Below are positions 1 to 8,512 of a DNA stretch of 24,341 nucleotides, one piece after another. The position numbers and the translations under genes are program-made. The notes below the pieces were generated by a model. The model saw nothing but the letters and a program-made list of their open reading frames with translations, ran no database searches and was not told the origin of the DNA. The stretch is from JAFAXD01 sp035472475. Its GTDB lineage: Bacteria > Pseudomonadota > Alphaproteobacteria > Rhizobiales > Xanthobacteraceae. The DNA is taken from assembly GCA_035472475.1 (NCBI GenBank), contig DATIPA010000065.1, forward strand, positions 1-24,341, in the 5' to 3' direction. Position 1 is the stretch's first letter. The number at the start of each line of letters is the position of its first letter.

Positions 1-1379
1 CCGGCGCCCCCATAGGCGCACAGCGCAAAGTCGCCGGCGTCAAGGCCGCGCTCGGTGGTCACGCCCTTGACCGCATAGGACATCGCGGTTGCGGCGATGC
101 GCAGGATGCCGTCGGCCGCCTCCGTCAGCGTCAGCCCGAGCGGCTCGGCGATCCTCTCGCGCAGCGCGGTCTCGGCCGCCGCCACGTCGAGCTTCATCTC
201 GCCGCCGAGAAAGCGGTCGGCGCCGAGCCGCCCCAGCACCAGGTTGGCGTCGGTGACCGTCGGCTCTTTGCCGCCGAGCCCATAGCAGGCCGGTCCCGGC
301 TGCGCGCCGGCGCTGCGCGGCCCGACCCGCAACGAGCCCTGCTCCACCCGCGCGATCGAGCCGCCGCCGGTCCCGACCTCGAAAATGTCCATCATGGCGA
401 TCTGCACCGGCAGCGCCTGGTCGTAGCCGCCGAGCAGCGCCTGTCCGGTGGTGAGCGCTTCGCCGCCTGCGATGACGCCGGCCTTGGCCGTGGTGCCGCC
501 CATGTCGAAGGCGATCGCGCGATCGCGCCCGATGGTGTGACAAAGCGCCTGGGTGCCGATCACGCCGGCGGCCGGACCGGATTCCAGCATGCGCACGCAT
601 TGGCTCTTGGCCTGCTCGGCCTCGTAGAGGCCGCCGGTCGACTGCACGATCAGCAACGAGCCGGTAAAGCCCGCGGTCTTGGCATGCGCCTCAATCTCGC
701 CGATGTAGCTTTTCACGCGCGGGCCGATATAGGCGTTGGCGACGACGGTCGAGCAGCGCTCGAACTCGCGATACTCCTGCGACAGCTCGTGCGAGGCCGA
801 GACGAACATTCCCGGGTTCTTGGCTTCGATGATTTTCTTGGCGCGCGCTTCGTGCTCGGCGTTGCGATAGCAGTTGAGAAACAGCACCGCCGTCGCCTCG
901 ATGCCGAGCGCGCCGAGCTTTTCCGCTAGCGCGGCGATCTCGGCGTCGTCGAGCGGACGCTCGACCTCGCCGTCGGACAGCACCCGTTCCTTGACCTCGA
1001 ACCGCAGCGCGCGCTCGACCAGCGGCACGTGTTTCTTGAAATAGAGATTGTACGCGTCGGGGCGGTTGATCCGGCCGATTTCGTAGATGTCGCGAAATCC
1101 CTCGGTGATGAGGAGCGCGGTCCGCGCGCCGGTGCGTTCGAGGATCGTATTGACCGCGACCGTCGAGCCGTGCAGGAACAGCCCCGCCGAGGCGTAATCG
1201 GAACCGGCCTTCTCGACGCCGGCAGTAATGCCTTCGACCAGGTGATGCGGTGTCGACAGCACCTTGCCGAACGCAAGCTGGCCGTTTTTTTCATCGAAGA
1301 CCGCAATGTCGGTGAACGTTCCCCCGATATCGGCCGCCAATCGAACATCGGCTCGATCCGACCGCTTGCGCCCTGCCAT
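1..1379 (-). CDS. hyuA: Hydantoinase A / 5-oxoprolinase family protein, 5' part (3' end beyond window)
   Basis: ATP-dependent hydrolase or carboxylase subunit of the HyuA/OplA family, cytoplasmic, usually paired with a HyuB subunit. The ATG at 1377-1379 opens a frame of 459 codons that reaches the left edge without a stop; family members are about 680-700 residues, so about two thirds are visible. The N-terminus carries the ASKHA-type nucleotide-binding signature (ADIGGTFTDIAVFD, residues about 15-28), then HGSTVAVNTILERTG, ESGPAAGVIG and a second phosphate-binding loop, AFDMGGTTAKAGV. A weak AGGGTG lies just upstream of the ATG. It is divergent from the thioesterase at 1508. The family includes N-methylhydantoinase, 5-oxoprolinase and acetone/acetophenone carboxylase subunits; sequence alone does not choose among them, and no HyuB is in view. 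I am sure of the family, not of the substrate. Confidence 0.88.
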   Translation of the reverse strand, partial: MAGRKRSDRADVRLAADIGGTFTDIAVFDEKNGQLAFGKVLSTPHHLVEGITAGVEKAGSDYASAGLFLHGSTVAVNTILERTGARTALLITEGFRDIYEIGRINRPDAYNLYFKKHVPLVERALRFEVKERVLSDGEVERPLDDAEIAALAEKLGALGIEATAVLFLNCYRNAEHEARAKKIIEAKNPGMFVSASHELSQEYREFERCSTVVANAYIGPRVKSYIGEIEAHAKTAGFTGSLLIVQSTGGLYEAEQAKSQCVRMLESGPAAGVIGTQALCHTIGRDRAIAFDMGGTTAKAGVIAGGEALTTGQALLGGYDQALPVQIAMMDIFEVGTGGGSIARVEQGSLRVGPRSAGAQPGPACYGLGGKEPTVTDANLVLGRLGADRFLGGEMKLDVAAAETALRERIAEPLGLTLTEAADGILRIAATAMSYAVKGVTTERGLDAGDFALCAYGGA

Positions 1380-1468
1380 TGGTCACCCTGCAATTTCCTT
1401 GCGGCGGGATTTAGCATGTCGCGGGTGAACGCCACAACGGCGCGCGTGCGCATGTCACGACCGCAGCG

Positions 1469-1496
1469 TTGCGCATGTCCGGTCCTGGGCTACAAT
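1469..1496 (+). promoter_or_regulatory. Putative sigma70-type promoter for the YciA-like thioesterase
   Basis: TTGCGC (1469-1474), a 16-base spacer and TACAAT (1491-1496) form a good housekeeping promoter. Its predicted start of transcription, about 1502-1504, lies only a few bases before the ATG at 1508, and no Shine-Dalgarno sequence lies between. The message would therefore be nearly leaderless, which is common in alphaproteobacteria. Confidence 0.45.
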
Positions 1497-1507
1497 CGCG
1501 CTCATCA

Positions 1508-1909
1508 ATGAACACACCCGTCCCGCCTGCAAAGCCCCCGCAAATCGAACCGGCCGTGCGCACGATCGCGATGCCGGCCGACACCAATCCGCATGGCGAT
1601 ATTTTTGGCGGCTGGCTGCTTTCGCAGATGGATCTTGCAGGAGCGATGGTTGCGACCCGCCGCTCCAAAGGCCGCACCGTGACGGTCGCTATAACAGGCA
1701 TAAGCTTTCATCGGCCAGTCTTTGTCGGCGACGAGGTGTCGTGTTACGCCGAGTTGCTGAAGGTCGGGCACACGTCGCTGACCGTCAACATCCAGAGCTG
1801 GGTGCGGCGCGGTGTGGGCAATGATCCAATTGCCGTTACCGAGGGGGTGTTCACCTATGTGGCGGTGGATGCGAACGGCAAGCCGCGGCCGGTGCCGGCG
1901 CAGGACTGA
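1508..1909 (+). CDS. yciA: Acyl-CoA thioesterase, YciA-type hotdog fold
   Basis: Hydrolyses acyl-CoA thioesters to free acid and CoA in the cytosol. The 133-residue product is typical for the single-hotdog YciA family. The signature NPHGDIFGGWLLSQMDLAGA (residues 27-46) contains the conserved Asn27 and the catalytic Asp42, corresponding to Asp44 of Haemophilus YciA. FHRPVFVGDEVSCYAEL is the expected following strand. The ATG at 1508 is chosen over an in-frame upstream start at 1469 because homology begins just after it and the promoter -10 element at 1491-1496 lies between the two. The next gene begins 36 bases after its stop, so the two may be co-transcribed. YciA enzymes have broad acyl specificity, so the substrate is not predictable. 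Confidence 0.9.
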   Translation: MNTPVPPAKPPQIEPAVRTIAMPADTNPHGDIFGGWLLSQMDLAGAMVATRRSKGRTVTVAITGISFHRPVFVGDEVSCYAELLKVGHTSLTVNIQSWVRRGVGNDPIAVTEGVFTYVAVDANGKPRPVPAQD

Positions 1910-1945
1910 CGTTGCTGCGAGATTACGCAAGGGACGAGGCGTAGC

Positions 1946-4146
1946 ATGGAGGCGGCTTCGCAAGCGGCATCCGGATCGATGCGTGGCCGCGGGCTCGCTT
2001 CCAGCCTTCCATTCTGGGTGCTGGTCGGCGCGGCACTCGGAATTCTGACCGGCGTCACGTTCGGCGAACGCACCGCGATCTTGCATCCGCTCGGCGTCGT
2101 CTATGCGATGATGCTCGAGAGCGTGGTCTATCCCTACATCTTGAGTTCATTGATCGTGGGCCTCGGCAGTCTGGCGAGCGCGCGCGCCGCCTCGTGCGGG
2201 CAAGCTGGGCGGTCTATGTGTTCTTGTGGATCACGGTGTTTGTCGCGGTCTTCGCGCTGGCGCAGGCGATACCACCGCCGGCGCCGCCGATTGAGGTCAA
2301 ACCATCGAATGCGATCGGGGTGCTGGCGCTTCTCAAGACCATCGTCCCCGATAACCTTACGTTGGCGCTGAGCCAAAATTTCGTACCGGCGATCGTGGTG
2401 TTTGCGGTGACGTTCGGGGTCGCGGTTCAATACGTCCCGGCCAAGGCGTCGTTTCTTGAAAGCGTCGAGGCGATCAGGCTTGCAAGCCTCAAGATCTGGG
2501 CCTGGGTCGTCCATCTGGCACCCCTCGGCGTGTTCGCATTGTTTGCAAGCACCGCGGGGACCATCGCGCCGCAGATGGCGAGCACGCTCGCCATCTACAT
2601 GGGGCTGTTCCTGATCGGCACTTTTGTGCTCGCGTTCGCGGTGCTGCCGCTTGCCCTGACGGCGATCGTGCCTGCCGGGACGCGCGAGCTGCTGGACGAG
2701 CTGCACCCGGCTTTCGTTCTCGCGCTCGTCACGACGCTGCCGACGTCGGCGCTACCGCTCATTCAAGGCGTCGCCGAACGCAGGATCGCGGCGGCGGGGC
2801 ACGACGACGACGAAGCCAAGGACATTACCCGCGCGACGATCTCGCTGTCCTACGTGTTCACCTCGCTCGGAAACTACTTCGTGGCCTTGTTCATCATCTA
2901 TGCGGCTCAGCACTACCAGGTGGCGCTTGACCTGTTCCAAACCGTGCTGCTGGCCCCGATCACGTTGCTCTCCTCGAGCGGCGCCCCGAGCACGACGCTC
3001 AGCGCGGTCACGTTCATGAGCCAGTGGCTCGGGCTGCCGTCGGATACATTGCCGCTCTATGTCGAGGCCATGACCGTCACGCGCTACGGCCAGGTGGCAC
3101 TTTCAGTCTCGGCCTACGCGTTCGTGGCGATCGCGGTCCCGTTCGTCTATTTCCGTTGCACAGTGTGGCGCCCGACGCGAGCGATCGCGGCGTTTGTGGT
3201 GGGCACGGTCCTGTTCACCGGCGTTGCGATCGGCGTTGGCGCCCTGTCCAGTCGCCTGTTTCCTCCGCCCAACAACGCAGCAATCCTCGCACGCACACTC
3301 GAGCCGGCCCTCACGCGGGCGGTCGAGGTCACGATCGATGATCGGCCGCCGAGCAGCCTGCCGCCGATCGCGGGCCCCGCAACAGTTGACGGAATTCGCG
3401 CGCGCAACACGATCCGGGTCGGCTATGGGCGCGACGTGATTCCGTTCGGCTACACCAACGTGGCGGGCGACCTGGTCGGCTTCGACGTCAGCTATGCGTA
3501 CAAGCTCGCACGCGATCTGCATGTTCGACTGCAGCTGGTGCCAGTCACCTGGGACGAGATCAACGCCGACCTCGCGGCGCGACGGTTCGATATCGTCATG
3601 GCCGGCGCGTACATCACCGACAAGCGGTTGGAGAATCTCCAGGCCAGCGATCCCTATTTCGAAAGCCCGCTGGCATTCATCGCCCCATCGAAGACCGCGC
3701 GCCGGTTCCTGAGCTACCGTGAAGTCGCCGACGCGCCAAATCTGGTCCTCGGCGTTTTGGCTGAAAGCGCGATCTTTGGGATGTGCGAGCAGATGTTTCC
3801 CAAGGCGCGCGTCGTGCCGCTTGCAACCTACGACGATATTCCGAACCATCCGGAGCTTGACGGCGCGCTGTGGTCACTGGACCAAGCGCGGGCCTGGGCT
3901 TCCGGTCACCCGGGCTACTCGGCGGTAGCCGCAACCGGCATGGGCGCGCCGCTTGTGTTCGCGTATTTCATGCCGCCGGACGCCACGACGCTGGCGCGGT
4001 ACTTGAATATCTGGTTGTCCCTGCAAACCAGCAACGGCTTTCGGGTCGAACAGCTTTCCTATTGGATCGCGGGCAAGCCGCGTCCGAGTAATACGCCGCG
4101 CTGGAATCTGCTGGACAACGTGCTTCGTCCGGCATGGGGTTTGTGA
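1946..4146 (+). CDS. DAACS-family symporter fused to solute-binding domain (SBP family 3), interrupted by a frameshift
   Basis: Inner-membrane secondary transporter of the DctA/GltP (SDF) family joined to a periplasmic-binding-protein domain. The ATG at 1946 starts a frame with the first two helices, ending in SSLIVGLGSLASARA. The sequence then continues in the next frame as LVRASWAVYVFLWITVF through to the stop at 4144-4146. One added base restores 733 residues, so the break lies about 2180-2200 inside a GC-alternating run. HP1-like (TLPTSALPLIQGVAE) and HP2-like (LSSSGAPSTTLS) hairpins are recognisable. An extra hydrophobic segment, coded about 3175-3250, follows the transporter; then from about 3406 comes an SBP_bac_3 domain (NTIRVGYGRDVIPFGY, GFDVSYAYKLARDL, RRFDIVMAGAYIT). 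The extra helix would place the binding domain outside. Either a sequencing error or a real pseudogene; the downstream frame could restart at GTG 2194 but would lack the first helices. Confidence 0.8.
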
Positions 4147-4221
4147 CGACAGCCGGCCCCTCGCAATGCACGCCCCTCGCACATATGTGTTTGTAACCCG
4201 CCTGACTGAGGAGGCTGTGCT

Positions 4222-4563
4222 ATGGCACAGTTCTCAATCGCTCTTGCAATCTTCGTCGTCGCGATCATCTGCGTCTATGTCATTGAGCGGGCTTGGTTTC
4301 GCCAAGAACCGGCGCGCGCGGCCTCGATCGCACTCTTTGTTGGAAGTGCGGACCCAGTCGGAGCTATCTTGGTTCTATTGCTCTTGAGCACGTTGGCGGT
4401 TTCGCTTGTGCCATTCGCCTGCCTTTCTCTGACCCAAAGAATAATCTTCGGACAGCGGAAAGCGGCGATAATGCAGCCGGCAATTTTCTTGAGAAGGGCC
4501 TGCCGAGCACTCTCAACCGCGTTGTGGTTCTCAATTGCGCGGAACTCTCACAGGCCGAAGTGA
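4222..4563 (+). CDS. Small putative membrane protein, function unknown
   Basis: A 113-residue frame with a strong Shine-Dalgarno (GAGGAGG, 4208-4214) seven bases before the ATG. The first 21 residues (FSIALAIFVVAIICVYVIE core) form a hydrophobic helix and residues about 34-70 form one or two more, so two or three membrane segments are likely. The C-terminal third is basic and of poorer codon quality. I do not recognise a family. Another frame overlapping its second half (4293-4742) has better codon use from about 4440 on, so the true C-terminus could be different if a frameshift has occurred. It lies 75 bases after the symporter fusion and is convergent with the beta-barrel gene. It could be real because of its ribosome binding site and helices, but is uncertain. 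Confidence 0.45.
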   Translation: MAQFSIALAIFVVAIICVYVIERAWFRQEPARAASIALFVGSADPVGAILVLLLLSTLAVSLVPFACLSLTQRIIFGQRKAAIMQPAIFLRRACRALSTALWFSIARNSHRPK

Positions 4564-4633
4564 TAAAGCTCCGCTGCGCGCGGCGTCACGCGGGTTGTTA
4601 CGTCGTCGGGACTCGGGATTTCACGCTGTTTCG

Positions 4634-5683
4634 TCACCGGTGCGTCGGGGTGTGCTGCGGATCGGTCGGGGAGTTCGACAGCACGACAGTCAGCCATCCG
4701 CTCCAGCCATGCGCGCGGTGCTCCCAATCGAAATCCCTGTAATATTTCAGGTTGACGACCGCCTGCAGATCACCCAGCGGGATCACGTAGCTCGTCTGCG
4801 GCCCTACACCCAGGACGCGGGACTCGAAACAACCGATCTGGTCGCCCAATCCGTGGTCGCATGACGCCTGATTGTAGAAATAGCCAGCCGCCCCGAAATT
4901 GAACTCTTTGGTGATGAATTTCGACAGGCTCCAGTCGAGATGTACGTCGACCCCGTTCTGATACTCGGTCGAGGGATTGGTGAAATTATAGGTGAACCCG
5001 AGCACCGCCGAAAATTCATCACCGGTCTTCGCATTGAAATACGTATAGCCGCCGCCACCGTCGATGGCCCCGTGGCCGTATCCGACGTTCGCGAGCGACA
5101 GCGGATTGTAGAGTCCGATCGGGGTATCGCCGGTCGCATAGACCATGAAGTTGTGCACGCCGAAATTCCAGCGCAGCGAGGTCTGCGGCTCGAAATCGCC
5201 GATGCCGCTGGCCGAACCCGTCATCGGCGGGCCCCCGAGCGTCCCCATCGGGCCAAGAATTGTCTGGTCGACCGCGACCTTGTTGCGCCCGTAGGGGATG
5301 AGCATGCCGATCTGAAGCTGTCCCCCGAGGACCGGGGTTGCAAACACGTAGCTCGGGATGCTCAGCAGCAGGTCGTTTTGCACGCCAATGTGTATTTCCA
5401 GGGTCGAGGGGACCTTGGTCGTGACGCCGGCAATCGGGATCTGACGCGCGATCGCAACGTCGCCCCCGCCCTTGATCGGCGAATGGTAGTAGATCTCGGC
5501 GATCGAGAAGCCCTGCGGCAGGGGCGCGGCGGCGAGTGCGCCGTAGGTGCCGGGGACCCAGAAGCTGATGCCGGCCTCGTCGGCGCGCGCGATGCTCCCG
5601 CCGCCCACAACGGCGACGAGCGCAAACACAAGCCTGCCCAGCAGCCGGCGATGCGCCGGATGCATTGCCCCCAAACGCGACAC
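4634..5683 (-). CDS. SphA / MetA-like outer-membrane beta-barrel (Phenol_MetA_deg family)
   Basis: Predicted outer-membrane channel of the Phenol_MetA_deg type (PF13557), a family found beside aromatic and hydrophobic compound catabolism genes and thought to help uptake. The 349-residue product opens with a basic start and hydrophobic stretch (LLGRLVFALVAVVGGG) and a signal cleavage site near ARADEAG. Mature protein begins with the family hallmark WVPGTYGALAAAP and continues as alternating amphipathic strands rich in Gly, Tyr and Phe (GYGHGAIDGGGGYTYF, GAAGYFYNQASCDH), ending in WSGWLTVVL. The GTG at 5683 has GGGGGAG four bases upstream; the ATG at 5665 is an alternative start that keeps the signal peptide. 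It lies 165 bases downstream of the octaheme cytochrome on the same strand, so the two may be co-transcribed. Substrate unknown. Confidence 0.85.
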   Translation of the reverse strand: MSRLGAMHPAHRRLLGRLVFALVAVVGGGSIARADEAGISFWVPGTYGALAAAPLPQGFSIAEIYYHSPIKGGGDVAIARQIPIAGVTTKVPSTLEIHIGVQNDLLLSIPSYVFATPVLGGQLQIGMLIPYGRNKVAVDQTILGPMGTLGGPPMTGSASGIGDFEPQTSLRWNFGVHNFMVYATGDTPIGLYNPLSLANVGYGHGAIDGGGGYTYFNAKTGDEFSAVLGFTYNFTNPSTEYQNGVDVHLDWSLSKFITKEFNFGAAGYFYNQASCDHGLGDQIGCFESRVLGVGPQTSYVIPLGDLQAVVNLKYYRDFDWEHRAHGWSGWLTVVLSNSPTDPQHTPTHR

Positions 5684-5848
5684 GGCACTCCCCCGAAATG
5701 CCAGACCGGACGCCCTATCCCGATTTGACCCTACATGCCTCGCACAATGCAGAAAATCGCAATCGCCGCGCTACTTAGCGAAATTTCACCGGTGTCACCT
5801 GTCCGGCACACAATGCGTGTCGACGCCCCGGCAAGGCACGGGTGCCGG

Positions 5849-8308
5849 TCACTGGGGACGTGAACCTTGTGCTTGCTGCCGCAGTTGACCGATCAGCGCC
5901 GCCAGATTGGGGTCTCCCGGCATGGTACGCGACGCGCGTTCGGCATAGGCGAGCGCGCCCGCAAAATCGCCGGCGTCGCGGCTATAGCTCATGAGCGCCA
6001 GCAGGATGTCGCGATCATCCGGGTGTCGGGCGAGGCTCGCTTTGAGCAGAGCCATCGCCTCATCCGTTTTCCCCGCCGAGTAAAGGCCAACCGCATAGAC
6101 GTAGGCATAGCGGGCCCGCTCGGGATCGAGTTCGGAGGCGCGGCCGAGTTCGGCGAGCGCCTCGTCACGGCGCTTGAGGCGGGTGAGCGCGAGACCGAGC
6201 GCGTGATGCAGCCCGGCATCGGCTGGGGAGGCGGCAATGGCTGTGCGCAGCACCTGTTCGCCGTCGCCATCGCGACCGAGCAGCCGATAGAGTTCGGCGA
6301 GGTGGACCGCCGCGGGCGCAAATTGCCCGCTGAGCCGCAGCGCCGCGCGGTATTCGGCCTCCGCGTCGGCGGCGCGGCCAAGGCGGACGTAGAAATTCCC
6401 GAGCGTTGTGCGCGCCTCCGGTCGGTCGGCGTTGAGACGCTGGGACGCGATGAATTCGGCCACGGCCCGCTCGAAGGGTTCGCGATCCGCCGGCGGCACC
6501 CTCGCGGTTGGAACGTCGGCGAGAACCTCGACGGCCCTAATGCGCACGCCCCGACTCGGATCGGACAATAGCGGCGCGACCAGCGGCCAAGCTTGCGCAG
6601 CGGGTACGCCGGCGAGCATGTCGAGCGCGCCGATCCGGACCATCGGATCGGGATCGACAAGTGCCGCCTGCGCCTGCTTGATGTTTGCCGCGGAGAGACG
6701 CGAAGCAAGCTCGGTCAAGGCGCCGGCGCGGGCGAAGGCCGGTGTGCTGCCGCTTGAGGCAACCACGGACAGCAGTTTCTCCGCATCGGGCTCATTGCTC
6801 CAGGCGGCATGGAACGCCGGGCCGTAGGTCTGGAAACCCTTCCGAGAGGGCCCGTGCCAGGCTTCGATAGCATCGGCCGCCCATTGCGCCGACTTGTCGG
6901 TGTGGCAAGCGTTGCAGGCATTGGGGGTGTCGAGCTTTGCCGACAGATCGGGCCGCGGCACCCGGAAGCCGTGGTCGTGCCGCGCATCGATCAGCATGTA
7001 GGTGCGCACCGGCATGTGGCAGGACACGCAGGTGATCGCCGGCGTTACCCGCTCATGATGGTGATGCGTCGCCGCCGCGTAGGTCGCACCCGCATGGCAT
7101 TGCAAACAGACATTGTCGCCGTTCGCGCGCAGCTTGGCGGCATGCGGCTCGTGGCAATCGCTGCAGGTGACGCCGGCCGCGAACATGCGGCTTTGCTTGA
7201 ATGAGCCGTAATTATAGACCTCGTCACGCATCTGTCCGTCCGCGAAATAATGATCGGGCGAGAGCGGTGCGACGAGGTGCGTGTCCGAGAGCCAGCGGCC
7301 CGGGACCCAGGCCTCGGACAAAGTCGCGCGCCGCGCGTGGCACAGTCCGCAGGTCTCGACCTCCTTGCGCAGGATCGCCGGACCGATGCGCCGCTGTGGC
7401 TTGCCGGTGCGCGGATCCGGCAGCCAGGTGATGTCGGTGCGTTCATCGAATGACACGACGAGCCCCTTCGCCGGATCGTGCTGCTTGCCGAATGGCCACC
7501 AGCTCTGCCGCGCACGCGCCCAGTCGACGTGATGCGAGCCTTGGCCGTGACACGCCTCGCACCCAACGCTGATCTCGGCAAAGCGCGTGGTGTAGGTATC
7601 GTTCGCCGCGTTGTAGTTCTTGGCGACACCGGTCGAGTGACACTCCGCACACATAAAATTCCAGTTCTGATTCAACTTGGTCCAATGCAGCACGTCGTCG
7701 TGCCCGATCGCCTCGTCGGGGTAGAGGTGGAACCAGCGCTGCCCGCCGGCATTCTTCGGCCGCGTGTCCCACGCGATCGAGAGAGCCTGGATACGGCCAT
7801 CGGGAAATTCGATCAGATATTGCTGCAGCGGATCGATGCCGAATGTGTATTTGATCTCGAAAGTCGCGAGCTTCCCGTCCGGCCCGTCGGTCTCGACCAT
7901 GTACTTGTCGCCATCGCGAAAAAACCGCGAGCGGACGCCGTTGTAATCGAGGTTCGCATTGGAGAAATCGCCGAGGACGGTCTTGTCGGTTGCATGGTCC
8001 ATGGCGTGCCTATGCTGGGAGGTGCGCCAGAGTTTTGTCTCAGCGGGATGGCATTGAGCGCACGCTTCGCTGCCGACGAAATTCGGCGCAGAGGTTACTG
8101 CAGCCCCATCGGCGCCTACGCGACCAGTGCGCAAGCTGTTGCCCAGAAACACGACGGCAAAGCCAACCCCGATACTGAGCGCGATCACGGCTGCAAGTAT
8201 TGCCGCAATCCGGCGCCTGGGCGGCGCGCCCGTGGGCTCACCAGGACCGGCGGTAGAACCAGCGTCCTCTGCGCGAGCGCGTTGCGATCGTCGAGCTTTT
8301 CGAGCCAT
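5849..8308 (-). CDS. Membrane-anchored octaheme c-type cytochrome with HEAT-like and TPR repeats
   Basis: Periplasmic electron-transfer protein held by an N-terminal helix (residues about 34-55 after an Arg-rich cytoplasmic segment). Eight CXXCH heme-c sites are visible: CAQCH 83, CAECH 220, CEACH 250, CGLCH 320, CSDCH 382, CLQCH 401, CVSCH 427 and CNACH 465. After the last heme come HEAT-like repeats (about 530-595, e.g. DPDPMVRIGALDMLAGVP) and then tetratricopeptide repeats (about 630-810, e.g. LGNFYVRLGRAADAEAEYR). A histidine cluster, THHHHERVTP, follows heme 6 and may supply distal ligands. The ATG at 8308 (819 residues) is preferred to an upstream TTG at 8356; neither has a good ribosome binding site. 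The arrangement matches cytochrome-c554-like/TPR fusion proteins of unknown role. No CXXCK catalytic heme motif is present, so I do not call nitrite reductase. Confidence 0.88.
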   Translation of the reverse strand: MARKARRSQRARAEDAGSTAGPGEPTGAPPRRRIAAILAAVIALSIGVGFAVVFLGNSLRTGRVGADGAAVTSAPNFVGSEACAQCHPAETKLWRTSQHRHAMDHATDKTVLGDFSNANLDYNGVRSRFFRDGDKYMVETDGPDGKLATFEIKYTFGIDPLQQYLIEFPDGRIQALSIAWDTRPKNAGGQRWFHLYPDEAIGHDDVLHWTKLNQNWNFMCAECHSTGVAKNYNAANDTYTTRFAEISVGCEACHGQGSHHVDWARARQSWWPFGKQHDPAKGLVVSFDERTDITWLPDPRTGKPQRRIGPAILRKEVETCGLCHARRATLSEAWVPGRWLSDTHLVAPLSPDHYFADGQMRDEVYNYGSFKQSRMFAAGVTCSDCHEPHAAKLRANGDNVCLQCHAGATYAAATHHHHERVTPAITCVSCHMPVRTYMLIDARHDHGFRVPRPDLSAKLDTPNACNACHTDKSAQWAADAIEAWHGPSRKGFQTYGPAFHAAWSNEPDAEKLLSVVASSGSTPAFARAGALTELASRLSAANIKQAQAALVDPDPMVRIGALDMLAGVPAAQAWPLVAPLLSDPSRGVRIRAVEVLADVPTARVPPADREPFERAVAEFIASQRLNADRPEARTTLGNFYVRLGRAADAEAEYRAALRLSGQFAPAAVHLAELYRLLGRDGDGEQVLRTAIAASPADAGLHHALGLALTRLKRRDEALAELGRASELDPERARYAYVYAVGLYSAGKTDEAMALLKASLARHPDDRDILLALMSYSRDAGDFAGALAYAERASRTMPGDPNLAALIGQLRQQAQGSRPQ

Positions 8309-8512
8309 CACGCAGCCGGACCAAAACCATCTGCGCCGCTGGACCACCTCCGACAAGGCATCGGAATCATCCGCAGCACCCAGGAAATTTCCGGTTGATT
8401 CTTAATCCCCTTGACCCTCGATGTTAACTGTCGCACCGTTGTTATGGGGTTGCGCCTTACGCTTTAATCACATCCCGGGTCTCAATCGCTTGCGCCAACG
8501 GGGAGCATCGCA

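Noticed and set aside
5849..8356. Cytochrome call as pentaheme nitrite reductase or hydroxylamine oxidoreductase
   Set aside because: There is no CXXCK heme and no cross-linking tyrosine signature that I can place, and the helical repeats do not occur in those enzymes.
8309..8512. TTGACC and TTAACT elements between the cytochrome and sulfatase genes as a promoter
   Set aside because: The spacing between them is 7 bases, and to the next -10-like TTATGG it is 25; neither is functional for sigma70.
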